DNA of 64,000 nucleotides from Pseudomonas sp. QTF5 (GTDB lineage: Bacteria > Pseudomonadota > Gammaproteobacteria > Pseudomonadales > Pseudomonadaceae). Under the pieces are notes generated by a model. That model had not been told where the DNA came from. It saw only the letters and a list, made by a program, of their open reading frames with translations, and searched no databases. Below, one piece after another: positions 1-7,141 of the stretch; positions within the stretch are counted from its first letter, which is position 1, and each line of letters starts with the position of its first letter. The position numbers and the translations under genes were made by a program. Location: contig NZ_AZRW02000022.1 of NCBI RefSeq assembly GCF_000512695.2, positions 26,243 to 90,242 on the forward strand. The letters are read 5' to 3'.

Positions 1-27
1 CTCAAGGCTCTGGAGCAAGACTCATGA
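1..27 (+). CDS. 3' end of an upstream gene, possibly the TIGR02449/ZapB-like protein
   Basis: Only eight codons (LKALEQDS) and a TGA are visible, in frame from base 1. The stop overlaps the zapA start as ATGA, which implies translational coupling. In Pseudomonas the gene before zapA usually encodes a short coiled-coil TIGR02449 protein, and the Leu/Glu-rich ending fits. The identity is inferred from position; the fragment alone cannot prove it. Confidence 0.35.
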   Translation, partial: LKALEQDS

Positions 28-341
28 GTTCAAGCAATAGCGTTACCGTGCAGATCCTCGACAAAGAATATTCGATCATCTGCCCCCAGGAAGAGCGCAG
101 CAACCTGATCAGTGCCGCTCGTTATCTGGACGGCAAGATGCGCGAAATCCGCAGCAGCGGCAAAGTCATCGGCGCCGACCGCATCGCCGTGATGGCCGCG
201 CTGAACATCACGCACGATCTTCTGCACAAGGAAGATCGTGCGGATGTGCAGGCCAGCGGCTCGACCCGAGAACAGGTTCGCGACCTGCTGGACCGCGTCG
301 ACCTGGTGCTCGCCACCGATCCGGATGTCACCAAGGGCTGA
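24..341 (+). CDS. zapA: Cell division protein ZapA
   Basis: 105 residues, the usual length for ZapA, which bundles FtsZ protofilaments at the division site. The N-terminal half (about residues 5–60) is the globular part, with VTVQILDKEYSIICP near the start and a conserved AARYLDGKM segment. The rest is a helix rich in Leu, Arg and Asp that forms the dimer/tetramer coiled coil. The ATG lies inside the stop of the preceding gene, and the 6S RNA gene follows on the same strand. That zapA–ssrS–ygfA order is conserved in gammaproteobacteria and supports the call. Confidence 0.95.
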   Translation: MSSSNSVTVQILDKEYSIICPQEERSNLISAARYLDGKMREIRSSGKVIGADRIAVMAALNITHDLLHKEDRADVQASGSTREQVRDLLDRVDLVLATDPDVTKG

Positions 342-360
342 TTCGCGTAACCGCTTGAGG

Positions 361-366
361 TATACT
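361..366 (+). promoter_or_regulatory. Probable -10 box of the 6S RNA promoter
   Basis: TATACT matches the sigma-70 -10 consensus in five of six positions and lies about seven bases before the predicted 6S RNA start. No convincing -35 hexamer was found at the expected distance. Confidence 0.5.
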
Positions 367-372
367 CGCATC

Positions 373-552
373 ACTCCCTGGGGTGCTTGCCAGTTGACGA
401 CGTCCCTGAGCCGATTCGCACTACCCTGGAGGTTGCACGTTGGGCTGGTGTGCATGTCCGCTAGACGGAAAGCCTTAAAGCCTACTGCATCTTCCACCTT
501 GAACTTTCGGGTTCAAGGGCTAAGTCGACAGCGGTTCATCCGGGGAGCCTGA
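373..552 (+). ncRNA. ssrS: 6S RNA
   Basis: A non-coding stretch of about 180 bases between zapA and the 5-formyl-THF cyclo-ligase gene, the standard place for 6S RNA. The two ends can pair (ACTCCCTGGGG near 375 with CCGGGGAGCC near 540), and internal segments can form the long interrupted stem that mimics an open promoter and traps sigma-70 RNA polymerase in stationary phase. A -10 box lies just upstream and a terminator just downstream. Exact ends are estimates. The assignment rests on synteny, size and the closing stem. Confidence 0.85.
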
Positions 553-560
553 TTCCAGTC

Positions 561-594
561 CGATGCCGGTTTTCATACCGGCATCGGCTTTTTT
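561..594 (+). terminator. Rho-independent terminator after 6S RNA
   Basis: CGATGCCGGT and ACCGGCATCG form a perfect 10-bp stem around a TTTCAT loop and are followed by a run of T. It ends the 6S transcript before the next gene. Confidence 0.85.
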
Positions 595-636
595 ACGGGT
601 ACGCTTTCAGTACTCGCACATCCGAAGCCTGAATCC

Positions 637-1242
637 ATGACCGAACCTGCGCTGCTGCCCCGCCCGCAACTTCGACGCATGCTGCGCAAGGCCCGCCGCG
701 CACTGACCCCCAGTCAGCAGCGCGAGGCCGCTCGCGGGCTGTATAAACAATTGGCCCAGCACCCGCTGTTCCGCCGCGCAAAACACATCTCTCTGTACCT
801 GCCCATGGACGGTGAAATCGATCCGCGCCTGCTGATGCGTGCCGCGCAACGTCGGGGCAAGGCCACGTATCTGCCGGTGCTCAGTGCCTGGCCGCAAACC
901 AAAATGGTGTTCCAGCGGATTCGTCCCGGCGAAAAGCTCAAACCCAACCGCTTTCGCATCCCCGAACCACGGCACAACATTGCCCGACAACGCAAAGTCT
1001 GGGCACTGGACCTGGTGTTATTGCCGCTGGTGGGGTTTGACGATGTCGGCGGACGCCTGGGAATGGGCGGTGGTTTCTACGACCGAAGCCTGGCGTACCT
1101 GGCGCGCCGCAAAGACTGGCGCAAGCCGACACTGCTGGGTCTGGCCCATGAATGTCAGAAGGTTCAACGATTGGCTCAGGCGAGCTGGGATGTGCCGCTG
1201 CAGGGAACGGTCACGGACAAGGCGTGGTATTTCGCGGACTAG
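637..1242 (+). CDS. 5-formyltetrahydrofolate cyclo-ligase
   Basis: 201 residues, normal for the family (YgfA/Fau). The enzyme uses ATP to turn 5-formyl-THF into 5,10-methenyl-THF and so returns stored folate to the one-carbon pool. The basic N-terminal helix (RRMLRKARRAL) and the C-terminal signature GMGGGFYDR (about residues 142–150), which helps bind nucleotide and folate, are both present. Co-location with 6S RNA is widely conserved and may link it to stationary-phase physiology. The gene stands alone here, and its neighbour on the other strand is convergent. Confidence 0.95.
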   Translation: MTEPALLPRPQLRRMLRKARRALTPSQQREAARGLYKQLAQHPLFRRAKHISLYLPMDGEIDPRLLMRAAQRRGKATYLPVLSAWPQTKMVFQRIRPGEKLKPNRFRIPEPRHNIARQRKVWALDLVLLPLVGFDDVGGRLGMGGGFYDRSLAYLARRKDWRKPTLLGLAHECQKVQRLAQASWDVPLQGTVTDKAWYFAD

Positions 1243-1277
1243 ACGCCACTGAAATCAGCGGCGTCCAAAAGACAGGT

Positions 1278-1427
1278 TCAGCGTTTGAAGGCCGACGGCT
1301 GTTGCTGCGCGATCTCGACGGGAGCATCGGTCTTGTTGGCCCACAGGCTTTGGGCATAGCCGGTGGTCACGACGCCCAAACCGAACAAAATAACCAATAT
1401 CCATAGTAAATCCGGTTTGCGTTTCAT
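1278..1427 (-). CDS. Small single-pass membrane protein, function unknown
   Basis: 49 residues starting at an ATG preceded by a strong AGGGGGG ribosome-binding site. The start MKRKPDLLW is followed by a hydrophobic stretch (about residues 8–24, LLWILVILFGLGVVTTG), which should be one membrane helix or an uncleaved signal anchor. The short tail is polar (AQSLWANKTDAP to SAFKR). It lies convergent to the cyclo-ligase gene. The good Shine–Dalgarno and clean start/stop support a real gene. No function can be given. Confidence 0.6.
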   Translation of the reverse strand: MKRKPDLLWILVILFGLGVVTTGYAQSLWANKTDAPVEIAQQQPSAFKR

Positions 1428-1628
1428 CGATTGCCCCCCTCAAGGCACATCAACACGATGACAGCAGCGGTTTCCGTTTAGGTGTAGGCCGTGCAGCAGC
1501 GTCAAGCTTGGAAGGCCGGCATTTTGCGACAACGTGAACCGACACGCAAACGCTGGCGTCAACCGACTGTCGGTTTGTCATAAAATTGACCCACCACTTG
1601 CCCGTACACCTCGCAAGGAGCAAAAACC

Positions 1629-2081
1629 ATGGCCTATTGGCTGATGAAATCCGAGCCCGACGAACTCTCGATCAAAGACCTGGAAAAGCTTGGCCGAGCG
1701 CGCTGGGACGGGGTTCGCAACTATCAGGCACGTAACTTCCTGCGGGCCATGGCGGTGGGTGATGAGTTTTTCTTCTATCACTCCAGCTGCCCGGAGCCGG
1801 GAATTGCCGGGATCGGCAAGATTGTCGAGGCCGCGTATCCGGACCCGACGGCGCTGGAACCTGAAAGTCATTACTTCGATCCGAAGGCCACTGCCGAGAA
1901 AAACGCCTGGAGCGCGATTGATGTTGCGCATATCGAGACGTTTTCCAGGGTGCTGAAGCTGGATTATCTGAAGCAGCAAACGGCACTGGCCGAGATGCCG
2001 CTGGTACAGAAAGGCTCGCGACTGTCGGTGATGCCGGTGACGGCCGAGCAGTGGGAGGCGGTGATTGCATTACGGGCATGA
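1629..2081 (+). CDS. EVE-domain protein (Thy28-like)
   Basis: 150 residues covering one EVE domain, a PUA-related fold thought to read modified bases in nucleic acids. It opens with the typical MAYWLMKSEPDE, and the WDGVRNYQARNFLR segment (about residues 28–41) lines the ligand pocket in this family. The AAGG AG-type ribosome site (CAAGGAG) lies seven bases before the ATG. Similar single-domain proteins are found in many proteobacteria; the physiological ligand is unknown. It appears to be transcribed alone. Confidence 0.9.
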   Translation: MAYWLMKSEPDELSIKDLEKLGRARWDGVRNYQARNFLRAMAVGDEFFFYHSSCPEPGIAGIGKIVEAAYPDPTALEPESHYFDPKATAEKNAWSAIDVAHIETFSRVLKLDYLKQQTALAEMPLVQKGSRLSVMPVTAEQWEAVIALRA

Positions 2082-2105
2082 GCGATGTAGCAACTGCAAG
2101 AATGC

Positions 2106-2190
2106 CTTCGCGAGCAAGCCCGCTCCCACATGAAACCGAGTTGCTGGATAAGTACGCGATCAACTGTGGGAGCGGGCTTGCTCGCGAAGG
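2106..2190. repeat. REP pair (REPIN), GCGAGCAAGCCCGCTCCCAC family
   Basis: Two copies of the roughly 25-bp repeat lie in opposite orientation, about 35 bp apart, so the whole unit can fold into a long hairpin. It sits between the convergent EVE-domain and FliL-like genes. Confidence 0.9.
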
Positions 2191-2212
2191 GGTCAGCCCA
2201 GACAAAAAAGTC

Positions 2213-2620
2213 TCACTGGATAATGAGGTTGTTGAACAACAAATCCTCAACCACCGGCTTACCGGTCTCGTCGTTCATCACTTGCTGAGTCTGCTTCAAG
2301 GCTTCCTGACGCAGTTTTTCCTTGGCTTCGACGTTGTTCATGGCTTCAGTGGTCTGCTGCGCAAACAGCGCCACCAGTTGATTACGAATCAACGGTTCGT
2401 TGGCCTTCACCGCTTTGGTCGCCTCTTCACCGGTCACCCGCAACGCCACATCGGCCTTGTAGACCTTGAGCCTGGGCGTACCGTCCAGCCCATAGTTACC
2501 CACGAACGGCGGGCTCAGGGTGATGTAGTTGACCTTCGGGGCTTCACCTTCTTTGGCTTCTTCGGCCATCGCTGCCACAGGCAGAGACAGGGCCAGCATC
2601 AACATGATCCACGCTTTCAC
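2213..2620 (-). CDS. FliL-like secreted/inner-membrane protein
   Basis: The chosen GTG at 2620 has a GGAGCG ribosome site 6 bases upstream and gives about 135 residues. This starts directly with a signal peptide (VKAWIMLMLALSLPVAAMAEE), whereas a longer upstream start would bury it. The remainder (about residues 30–130) resembles the periplasmic domain of the FliL family, with VNYITLSPPFVGNYG and a predicted helical C-terminus. True FliL is part of the flagellar basal body, but no flagellar genes are near, so this is better seen as a FliL-domain paralogue of unknown role. In other Pseudomonas it also lies beside this quinone oxidoreductase gene, which is divergent here. Confidence 0.8.
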   Translation of the reverse strand: MKAWIMLMLALSLPVAAMAEEAKEGEAPKVNYITLSPPFVGNYGLDGTPRLKVYKADVALRVTGEEATKAVKANEPLIRNQLVALFAQQTTEAMNNVEAKEKLRQEALKQTQQVMNDETGKPVVEDLLFNNLIIQ

Positions 2621-2771
2621 AATTCGCTCCTTATCCGGTTTTGCGGCCTGGCATAACGACCCGCCGCTCAAGCACAAGCTTATGGCTGACTATCAGGGTC
2701 GGGCATGCTCGTTGACCCAATGACTCACACACCTACACTTATCGGCCATCACTCCCAAAGGAATAGCCCTG

Positions 2772-3749
2772 ATGAAAGCCGTGCTGTGCAAAGCCTTCGG
2801 TCCTGCCGAATCGCTGGTGCTGGAAGACGTCGCCAGTCCTGTTGCGAAGAAGAACGAAATCCTGCTGGACGTGCACGCCGCCGGAGTGAATTTCCCGGAC
2901 ACGCTGATCATCGAGGGCAAATACCAGTTCAAACCGCCCTTCCCGTTTTCTCCGGGTGGCGAAGCGTCTGGCGTGGTCAGCGCGGTGGGCGAAAAGGTCA
3001 GTCACCTCAAGGTCGGTGACCGGGTCATGGCCCTGACTGGTTGGGGCAGCTTTGCCGAGCAGGTCGCGGTGCCGGGCTACAACGTGCTGCCGATCCCGTC
3101 ATCGATGGACTTCAACACCGCCGCCGCATTCAGCATGACCTACGGCACTTCGATGCACGCCCTCAAGCAACGGGGCAACCTGCAACCCGGCGAAACCTTG
3201 CTGGTGCTCGGCGCTTCCGGCGGCGTGGGCCTCGCCGCGGTGGAAATCGGCAAAGCCATGGGCGCCCGGGTGATCGCCGCCGCCAGCAGTGCGGAAAAAC
3301 TCGCGGTGGCCAAGGCCGACGGCGCTGATGAGTTGATCAACTACAGCGAAACCAGCCTCAAGGACGAGATCAAACGCCTGACCGACGGCCAGGGCGCTGA
3401 CGTGATCTACGATCCGGTGGGCGGCGACCTGTTCGATCAGGCGATCCGCGCCATCGCCTGGAACGGCCGACTTTTGGTGGTCGGTTTCGCCAGCGGACGA
3501 ATCCCTGAGCTGCCAGTGAATTTGGCGCTGCTCAAAGGTGCCGCAGTAATCGGCGTGTTCTGGGGCTCCTTTGCCCAACGCCAGCCACAGGACAACGCAG
3601 CGAACTTCCAGCAACTGTTTGGCTGGTTTGCCGAAGGCAAGCTGAAGCCGCTGGTGTCTCAGGTTTATCCCCTGAGCAATACGGCGCAGGCCATCAATGA
3701 TCTTGGCCAGCGCAAGGCGGTCGGGAAAGTGGTGGTTCAGGTTCGCTGA
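2772..3749 (+). CDS. NADPH:quinone oxidoreductase family protein (zeta-crystallin type)
   Basis: 325 residues of the medium-chain dehydrogenase/reductase superfamily. The GroES-like N-terminal domain covers about residues 1–125. The Rossmann domain follows, with the nucleotide motif GASGGVG at 147–153. The zinc-binding cysteine/histidine pattern of alcohol dehydrogenases is missing, which points to the zinc-free quinone/enoyl reductase branch. The natural substrate is not visible from sequence; quinones or alpha,beta-unsaturated carbonyls are typical. The gene is divergent from the FliL-like gene. Confidence 0.9.
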   Translation: MKAVLCKAFGPAESLVLEDVASPVAKKNEILLDVHAAGVNFPDTLIIEGKYQFKPPFPFSPGGEASGVVSAVGEKVSHLKVGDRVMALTGWGSFAEQVAVPGYNVLPIPSSMDFNTAAAFSMTYGTSMHALKQRGNLQPGETLLVLGASGGVGLAAVEIGKAMGARVIAAASSAEKLAVAKADGADELINYSETSLKDEIKRLTDGQGADVIYDPVGGDLFDQAIRAIAWNGRLLVVGFASGRIPELPVNLALLKGAAVIGVFWGSFAQRQPQDNAANFQQLFGWFAEGKLKPLVSQVYPLSNTAQAINDLGQRKAVGKVVVQVR

Positions 3750-3840
3750 TCGTTTACTCACCTGCTTCACCTAAACCGGATCGCAGCCCTGCGACCCGGT
3801 TCCGCCATCCCCATACCGTCCTTCATTTATACCTGAGCGA

Positions 3841-3860
3841 CATGTTCATAAAAGAACATG
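3841..3860. promoter_or_regulatory. GlpR-like operator 1 upstream of glpT
   Basis: CATGTTCATAAAAGAACATG is an inverted repeat with 7-bp arms. Against the E. coli GlpR consensus WATGTTCGWTAWCGAACATW it agrees at about 15 of 20 positions, including both ATGTTC/GAACAT half-sites. Confidence 0.65.
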
Positions 3861-3903
3861 CGATCTCCAACATTCCCCCTGTTTGGCCGATGCGAACCGG
3901 TGC

Positions 3904-3923
3904 TATTTTCGGTAACGAAACTG
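3904..3923. promoter_or_regulatory. GlpR-like operator 2 upstream of glpT
   Basis: TATTTTCGGTAACGAAACTG agrees with the GlpR consensus at about 15 of 20 positions, mainly in the TTCG and CGAA core. Its centre is 63 bp (about six helical turns) from operator 1 and 55 bp before the glpT start. Confidence 0.55.
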
Positions 3924-3968
3924 TAACATTCGCATCCGCAGTCAAAACAAGAAATCTGGAGCTCTTGA

Positions 3969-5318
3969 ATGTTTGCTTTCTTTCGTCCTGCCGCACATCA
4001 GGCTCCATTGCCTGAAGAAAAAATAGACGACACCTATAAACGACTTCGCTGGCAGATATTCGCCGGGATTTTCTTTGGTTATGCGGGTTATTACCTGCTG
4101 CGCAAGAACTTCTCCCTGGCCATGCCCTACCTGATCGATGAGGGTTACACCCGTGGTCAGCTGGGTCTGGCGATGTCGGCGATTGCGATTGCCTACGGCC
4201 TGTCGAAGTTCCTCATGGGCTTGGTGTCCGACCGTTCAAACCCGCGTTACTTCCTGCCATTCGGCCTGCTGGTGTCGGCCGGTGTGATGTTCATTTTCGG
4301 TTTCGCGCCGTGGGCAACGTCCAGCGTGACCATGATGTTCATCCTGCTGTTCATCAACGGTTGGGCCCAGGGCATGGGCTGGCCGCCGAGTGGCCGAACC
4401 ATGGTGCACTGGTGGTCGCAGAAGGAGCGCGGTGGCGTGGTGTCCGTGTGGAACGTGGCGCACAACGTCGGCGGCGGTCTGATCGGCCCGTTGTTCCTGC
4501 TCGGCATGGGGCTGTTCAACGACTGGCATGCCGCGTTCTACGTACCCGCGGCGGTGGCTCTGGCGGTGGCGGCGTTTGCCTTCATTACCATGCGCGACAC
4601 CCCGCAATCGGTCGGCTTGCCGCCGATTGAGAAGTACAAGAATGACTACCCGGAAGGCTACGACGCCAGCCACGAAGAGGAATTCAGCGCCAAGGAAATC
4701 TTCGTCAAATACGTACTGCGCAACAAGATGCTCTGGTACATCGCCATGGCCAACGTCTTCGTCTATCTGCTGCGTTATGGCGTGCTGGACTGGGCACCGA
4801 CCTACCTCAAGGAAGCCAAAGGCTTCACTGTGGATAAAACTTCGTGGGCCTATTTCTTCTACGAGTGGGCAGGGATCCCTGGCACGCTGCTGTGTGGCTG
4901 GATGTCGGACAAAATCTTCCGTGGCAATCGCGGCCTGACCGGCATGGTGTTCATGGCGCTGGTGACCGTGGCAACGCTGGTGTACTGGCTCAACCCGGCC
5001 GGCAACCCGACTGTCGACATGATCGCGCTGGTCTCCATCGGCTTCCTGATCTACGGCCCGGTAATGCTGATCGGCCTGCAAGCGCTGGAACTGGCGCCGA
5101 AAAAAGCCGCCGGCACTGCGGCAGGCTTCACGGGGTTGTTCGGTTATCTGGGTGGTTCGGTCGCGGCCAGTGCAGCAATGGGCTACACCGTGGATCATTT
5201 CGGCTGGGACGGCGGTTTCGTCTTGCTGATCGGTGCATGCCTGCTGGCGATGGCCTTCCTTGCGCCGACGCTGTGGCACAAGCAAGTCGCCAGTCAGAGC
5301 CGCGAAGCGATCGCCTGA
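3969..5318 (+). CDS. glpT: Glycerol-3-phosphate:phosphate antiporter GlpT
   Basis: 449 residues with twelve predicted membrane helices of the major facilitator superfamily. The substrate-binding arginines known from E. coli GlpT fall at exactly the same numbers: R45 in YLLRKNFSLAMP and R269 in YLLRYGVLDW. It imports sn-glycerol-3-phosphate (and fosfomycin) in exchange for inorganic phosphate. No other glp gene is in the window, but two GlpR-like operators upstream suggest it belongs to the GlpR regulon. The 3' end overlaps the convergent cyclotransferase gene by 25 bp. Confidence 0.97.
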   Translation: MFAFFRPAAHQAPLPEEKIDDTYKRLRWQIFAGIFFGYAGYYLLRKNFSLAMPYLIDEGYTRGQLGLAMSAIAIAYGLSKFLMGLVSDRSNPRYFLPFGLLVSAGVMFIFGFAPWATSSVTMMFILLFINGWAQGMGWPPSGRTMVHWWSQKERGGVVSVWNVAHNVGGGLIGPLFLLGMGLFNDWHAAFYVPAAVALAVAAFAFITMRDTPQSVGLPPIEKYKNDYPEGYDASHEEEFSAKEIFVKYVLRNKMLWYIAMANVFVYLLRYGVLDWAPTYLKEAKGFTVDKTSWAYFFYEWAGIPGTLLCGWMSDKIFRGNRGLTGMVFMALVTVATLVYWLNPAGNPTVDMIALVSIGFLIYGPVMLIGLQALELAPKKAAGTAAGFTGLFGYLGGSVAASAAMGYTVDHFGWDGGFVLLIGACLLAMAFLAPTLWHKQVASQSREAIA

Positions 5319-5962
5319 TCGGCCTTTGATTTGCAGCGCTTGAGCCGCGCCTCCAGATTCCGGTCTGGCATGGCGTGGCTACGCAGGGCGTGCGCAGTCT
5401 GCTCGACATACTCGCGAGTGGTGCCGTAACGCCCGCAAGCGCTTTCAAACACCTGGCTCAGCACATGATCCGGCAAGTTGCCGGCATAGCTGGGCAGGTG
5501 CCGTTCCAATACAAATCCCAATGCCTGAACCTGGCTTCCGTCTTCAAGACGGCAGTTGAGCCAGTGTGGGCGATAGGACGGGAATGGCATTTCACGCTGC
5601 CAGAGTGCATAAAGCGAAGCGTCGAGTTGTTCTTCGGGCAAGCGATAGGCAAACCCGCTGCACGAGCCGCCGCGATCCAGGCCAAACACCAGCCCTGGCA
5701 CTTCCGGCGTACCGCGATGTTCGTGGGACCACAGGTACAAACCGCGATGGTAGCCATGCACGCGACCGCGCACTCGCTCAACCGCAGGACATTCAGGGCG
5801 CCAGATCAGCGAACCGTAAGCGAACAGCCAGACCGGCCCACCCTTGTGGCGCGCCATGGTCGCCTGCATTGAGCCGAGTAATTGTTCGTGCGTGAGCTGC
5901 GGCCCCAGATCGAGCCGCGGAGGGTAAGCCAGATTCAAAAAAGCAGATTCAATGGCGCTCAT
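5294..5962 (-). CDS. Gamma-glutamylcyclotransferase (ChaC-like)
   Basis: 222 residues. The family's nucleotide-like binding loop YGSLIW lies at 49–54, after about 40 extra N-terminal residues, and a conserved Glu (residue 124, in WQREM) is the likely catalytic acid/base. ChaC enzymes cleave glutathione into 5-oxoproline and Cys-Gly; a role in glutathione turnover is therefore inferred. Its last 25 bp overlap the end of glpT on the other strand. Upstream lies about 200 bp of AT-rich sequence that separates it from the ubiD operon. Confidence 0.88.
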   Translation of the reverse strand: MSAIESAFLNLAYPPRLDLGPQLTHEQLLGSMQATMARHKGGPVWLFAYGSLIWRPECPAVERVRGRVHGYHRGLYLWSHEHRGTPEVPGLVFGLDRGGSCSGFAYRLPEEQLDASLYALWQREMPFPSYRPHWLNCRLEDGSQVQALGFVLERHLPSYAGNLPDHVLSQVFESACGRYGTTREYVEQTAHALRSHAMPDRNLEARLKRCKSKADQAIASRL

Positions 5963-6172
5963 GGCGAATAGCGTTCAGCTCCCCGCGGGTAAAGAACTAC
6001 TTAATAGAACGCACCGCTGTAACAATAAGGCACATATGTTTTAAGGCAATTTAAGTGCCATGGCGGCGCTCTAAAATTTATTGCCTGAATGAGATATAAC
6101 CTACCGGCATTTATATAAATCTATAAATACCGATCGGCTATATGTGGCGTTATAACGATTTAAAATCGCGGA

Positions 6173-7141
6173 TCAAGATCGGGGCGCGTAAGCGAAAACA
6201 TCCGCGCGCATTTGATGGGCATCCATCCCCGCTTCGACCAGCGCATCCAGCGTGCCATAGACCATCGCCGGAGAGCCGCTGGCGTAGACGTGCAGGGCTT
6301 TCAGATCAGGGAAATCTTCACACACCGCCTCATGCAACATGCCGCAGCGCCCGCCCCAGCCGCATTGATCGCTGACGACTTTATGCAGATACAGATTGGG
6401 CAGCTTCAACCATTCGTCCCAATGTTCAATGTCATAAAAGTCTTCGGGACGACGCACGCCCCAATACAGATGCACCGGATGCTTGAAACCCGTAGCCCGG
6501 CAATGTTCGATCAAACTATGGATCTGGCCCATACCGGTACCGGCAGCAATCAGTACCAGTGGACCGTCCGGCAGTTCCGCCAGATGGGTGTCGCCGAATG
6601 GCATCTCGATCCGCACCATCGGGTTGCGCTGAAGCTGTTCGATCAGGCTCAGCGCACTGGTTTCGCGCGCCAGCACGTGAATTTCCAGGTCGCGGCCGGA
6701 ATGCGGTGCAGAGGCCAGGGAAAAGGCGGATTTCTCGCCGTTCTCACGCTCGATCATCAGGTACTGACCGGCGTGATAGCGCGGCGGCTTGCCCGCAGGC
6801 GCACGCAGACGTACGCGCCAGGTGTCGCCGCCGACGTCCCTGCATTCAATGACCTGACACGACACGCTGCGCACCGGCAATTCTCCCAGCGCGAGCACGC
6901 CATCCCACAGCACGATGCAGTCTTCCAGCGGCTCTGCAATGCAAGTGTAGAACTCGCCATGGTCGCGCACATCGCCGGCCTGTTCGACCCGCCCTTCCAC
7001 CAGCAACGCGGCGCACACATGGCAATTGCCATTGCGACAGCTTTGCGGGCATTCATAGCCCAGGCGCCGCGCGCCATCGAGAATCCGCTCGCCGGGCAGA
7101 ATCTCTAGCACTGCTCCGGAGGGCTGCAAGGTTACACGCAT
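6173..7141 (-). CDS. [2Fe-2S]/FAD/NAD(P)H reductase, annotated CDP-6-deoxy-3,4-glucoseen reductase-like
   Basis: 322 residues in three parts. The first is an N-terminal plant-ferredoxin domain with C35, C40, C43 and C67 placed to hold a [2Fe-2S] cluster. The second is an FAD domain (YHAGQYLMIE, about 120–129). The third is an NAD-binding domain (AAGTGMGQIHSL). The ATG at 7141 shares its A with the ubiD stop (TGATG), so it is translationally coupled to ubiD; this is why the TTG one codon earlier was not chosen. No sugar biosynthesis genes are near, so the common name is misleading. In E. coli the flavin reductase gene fre sits beside ubiD, and this enzyme may do a comparable redox job. Confidence 0.88.
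   Translation of the reverse strand: MRVTLQPSGAVLEILPGERILDGARRLGYECPQSCRNGNCHVCAALLVEGRVEQAGDVRDHGEFYTCIAEPLEDCIVLWDGVLALGELPVRSVSCQVIECRDVGGDTWRVRLRAPAGKPPRYHAGQYLMIERENGEKSAFSLASAPHSGRDLEIHVLARETSALSLIEQLQRNPMVRIEMPFGDTHLAELPDGPLVLIAAGTGMGQIHSLIEHCRATGFKHPVHLYWGVRRPEDFYDIEHWDEWLKLPNLYLHKVVSDQCGWGGRCGMLHEAVCEDFPDLKALHVYASGSPAMVYGTLDALVEAGMDAHQMRADVFAYAPRS

Noticed and set aside
2106..2190. CRISPR-like spaced repeats
   Set aside because: Repeats occur in inverted pairs scattered through the window, without regular spacers or cas genes; they are REP/REPIN elements.
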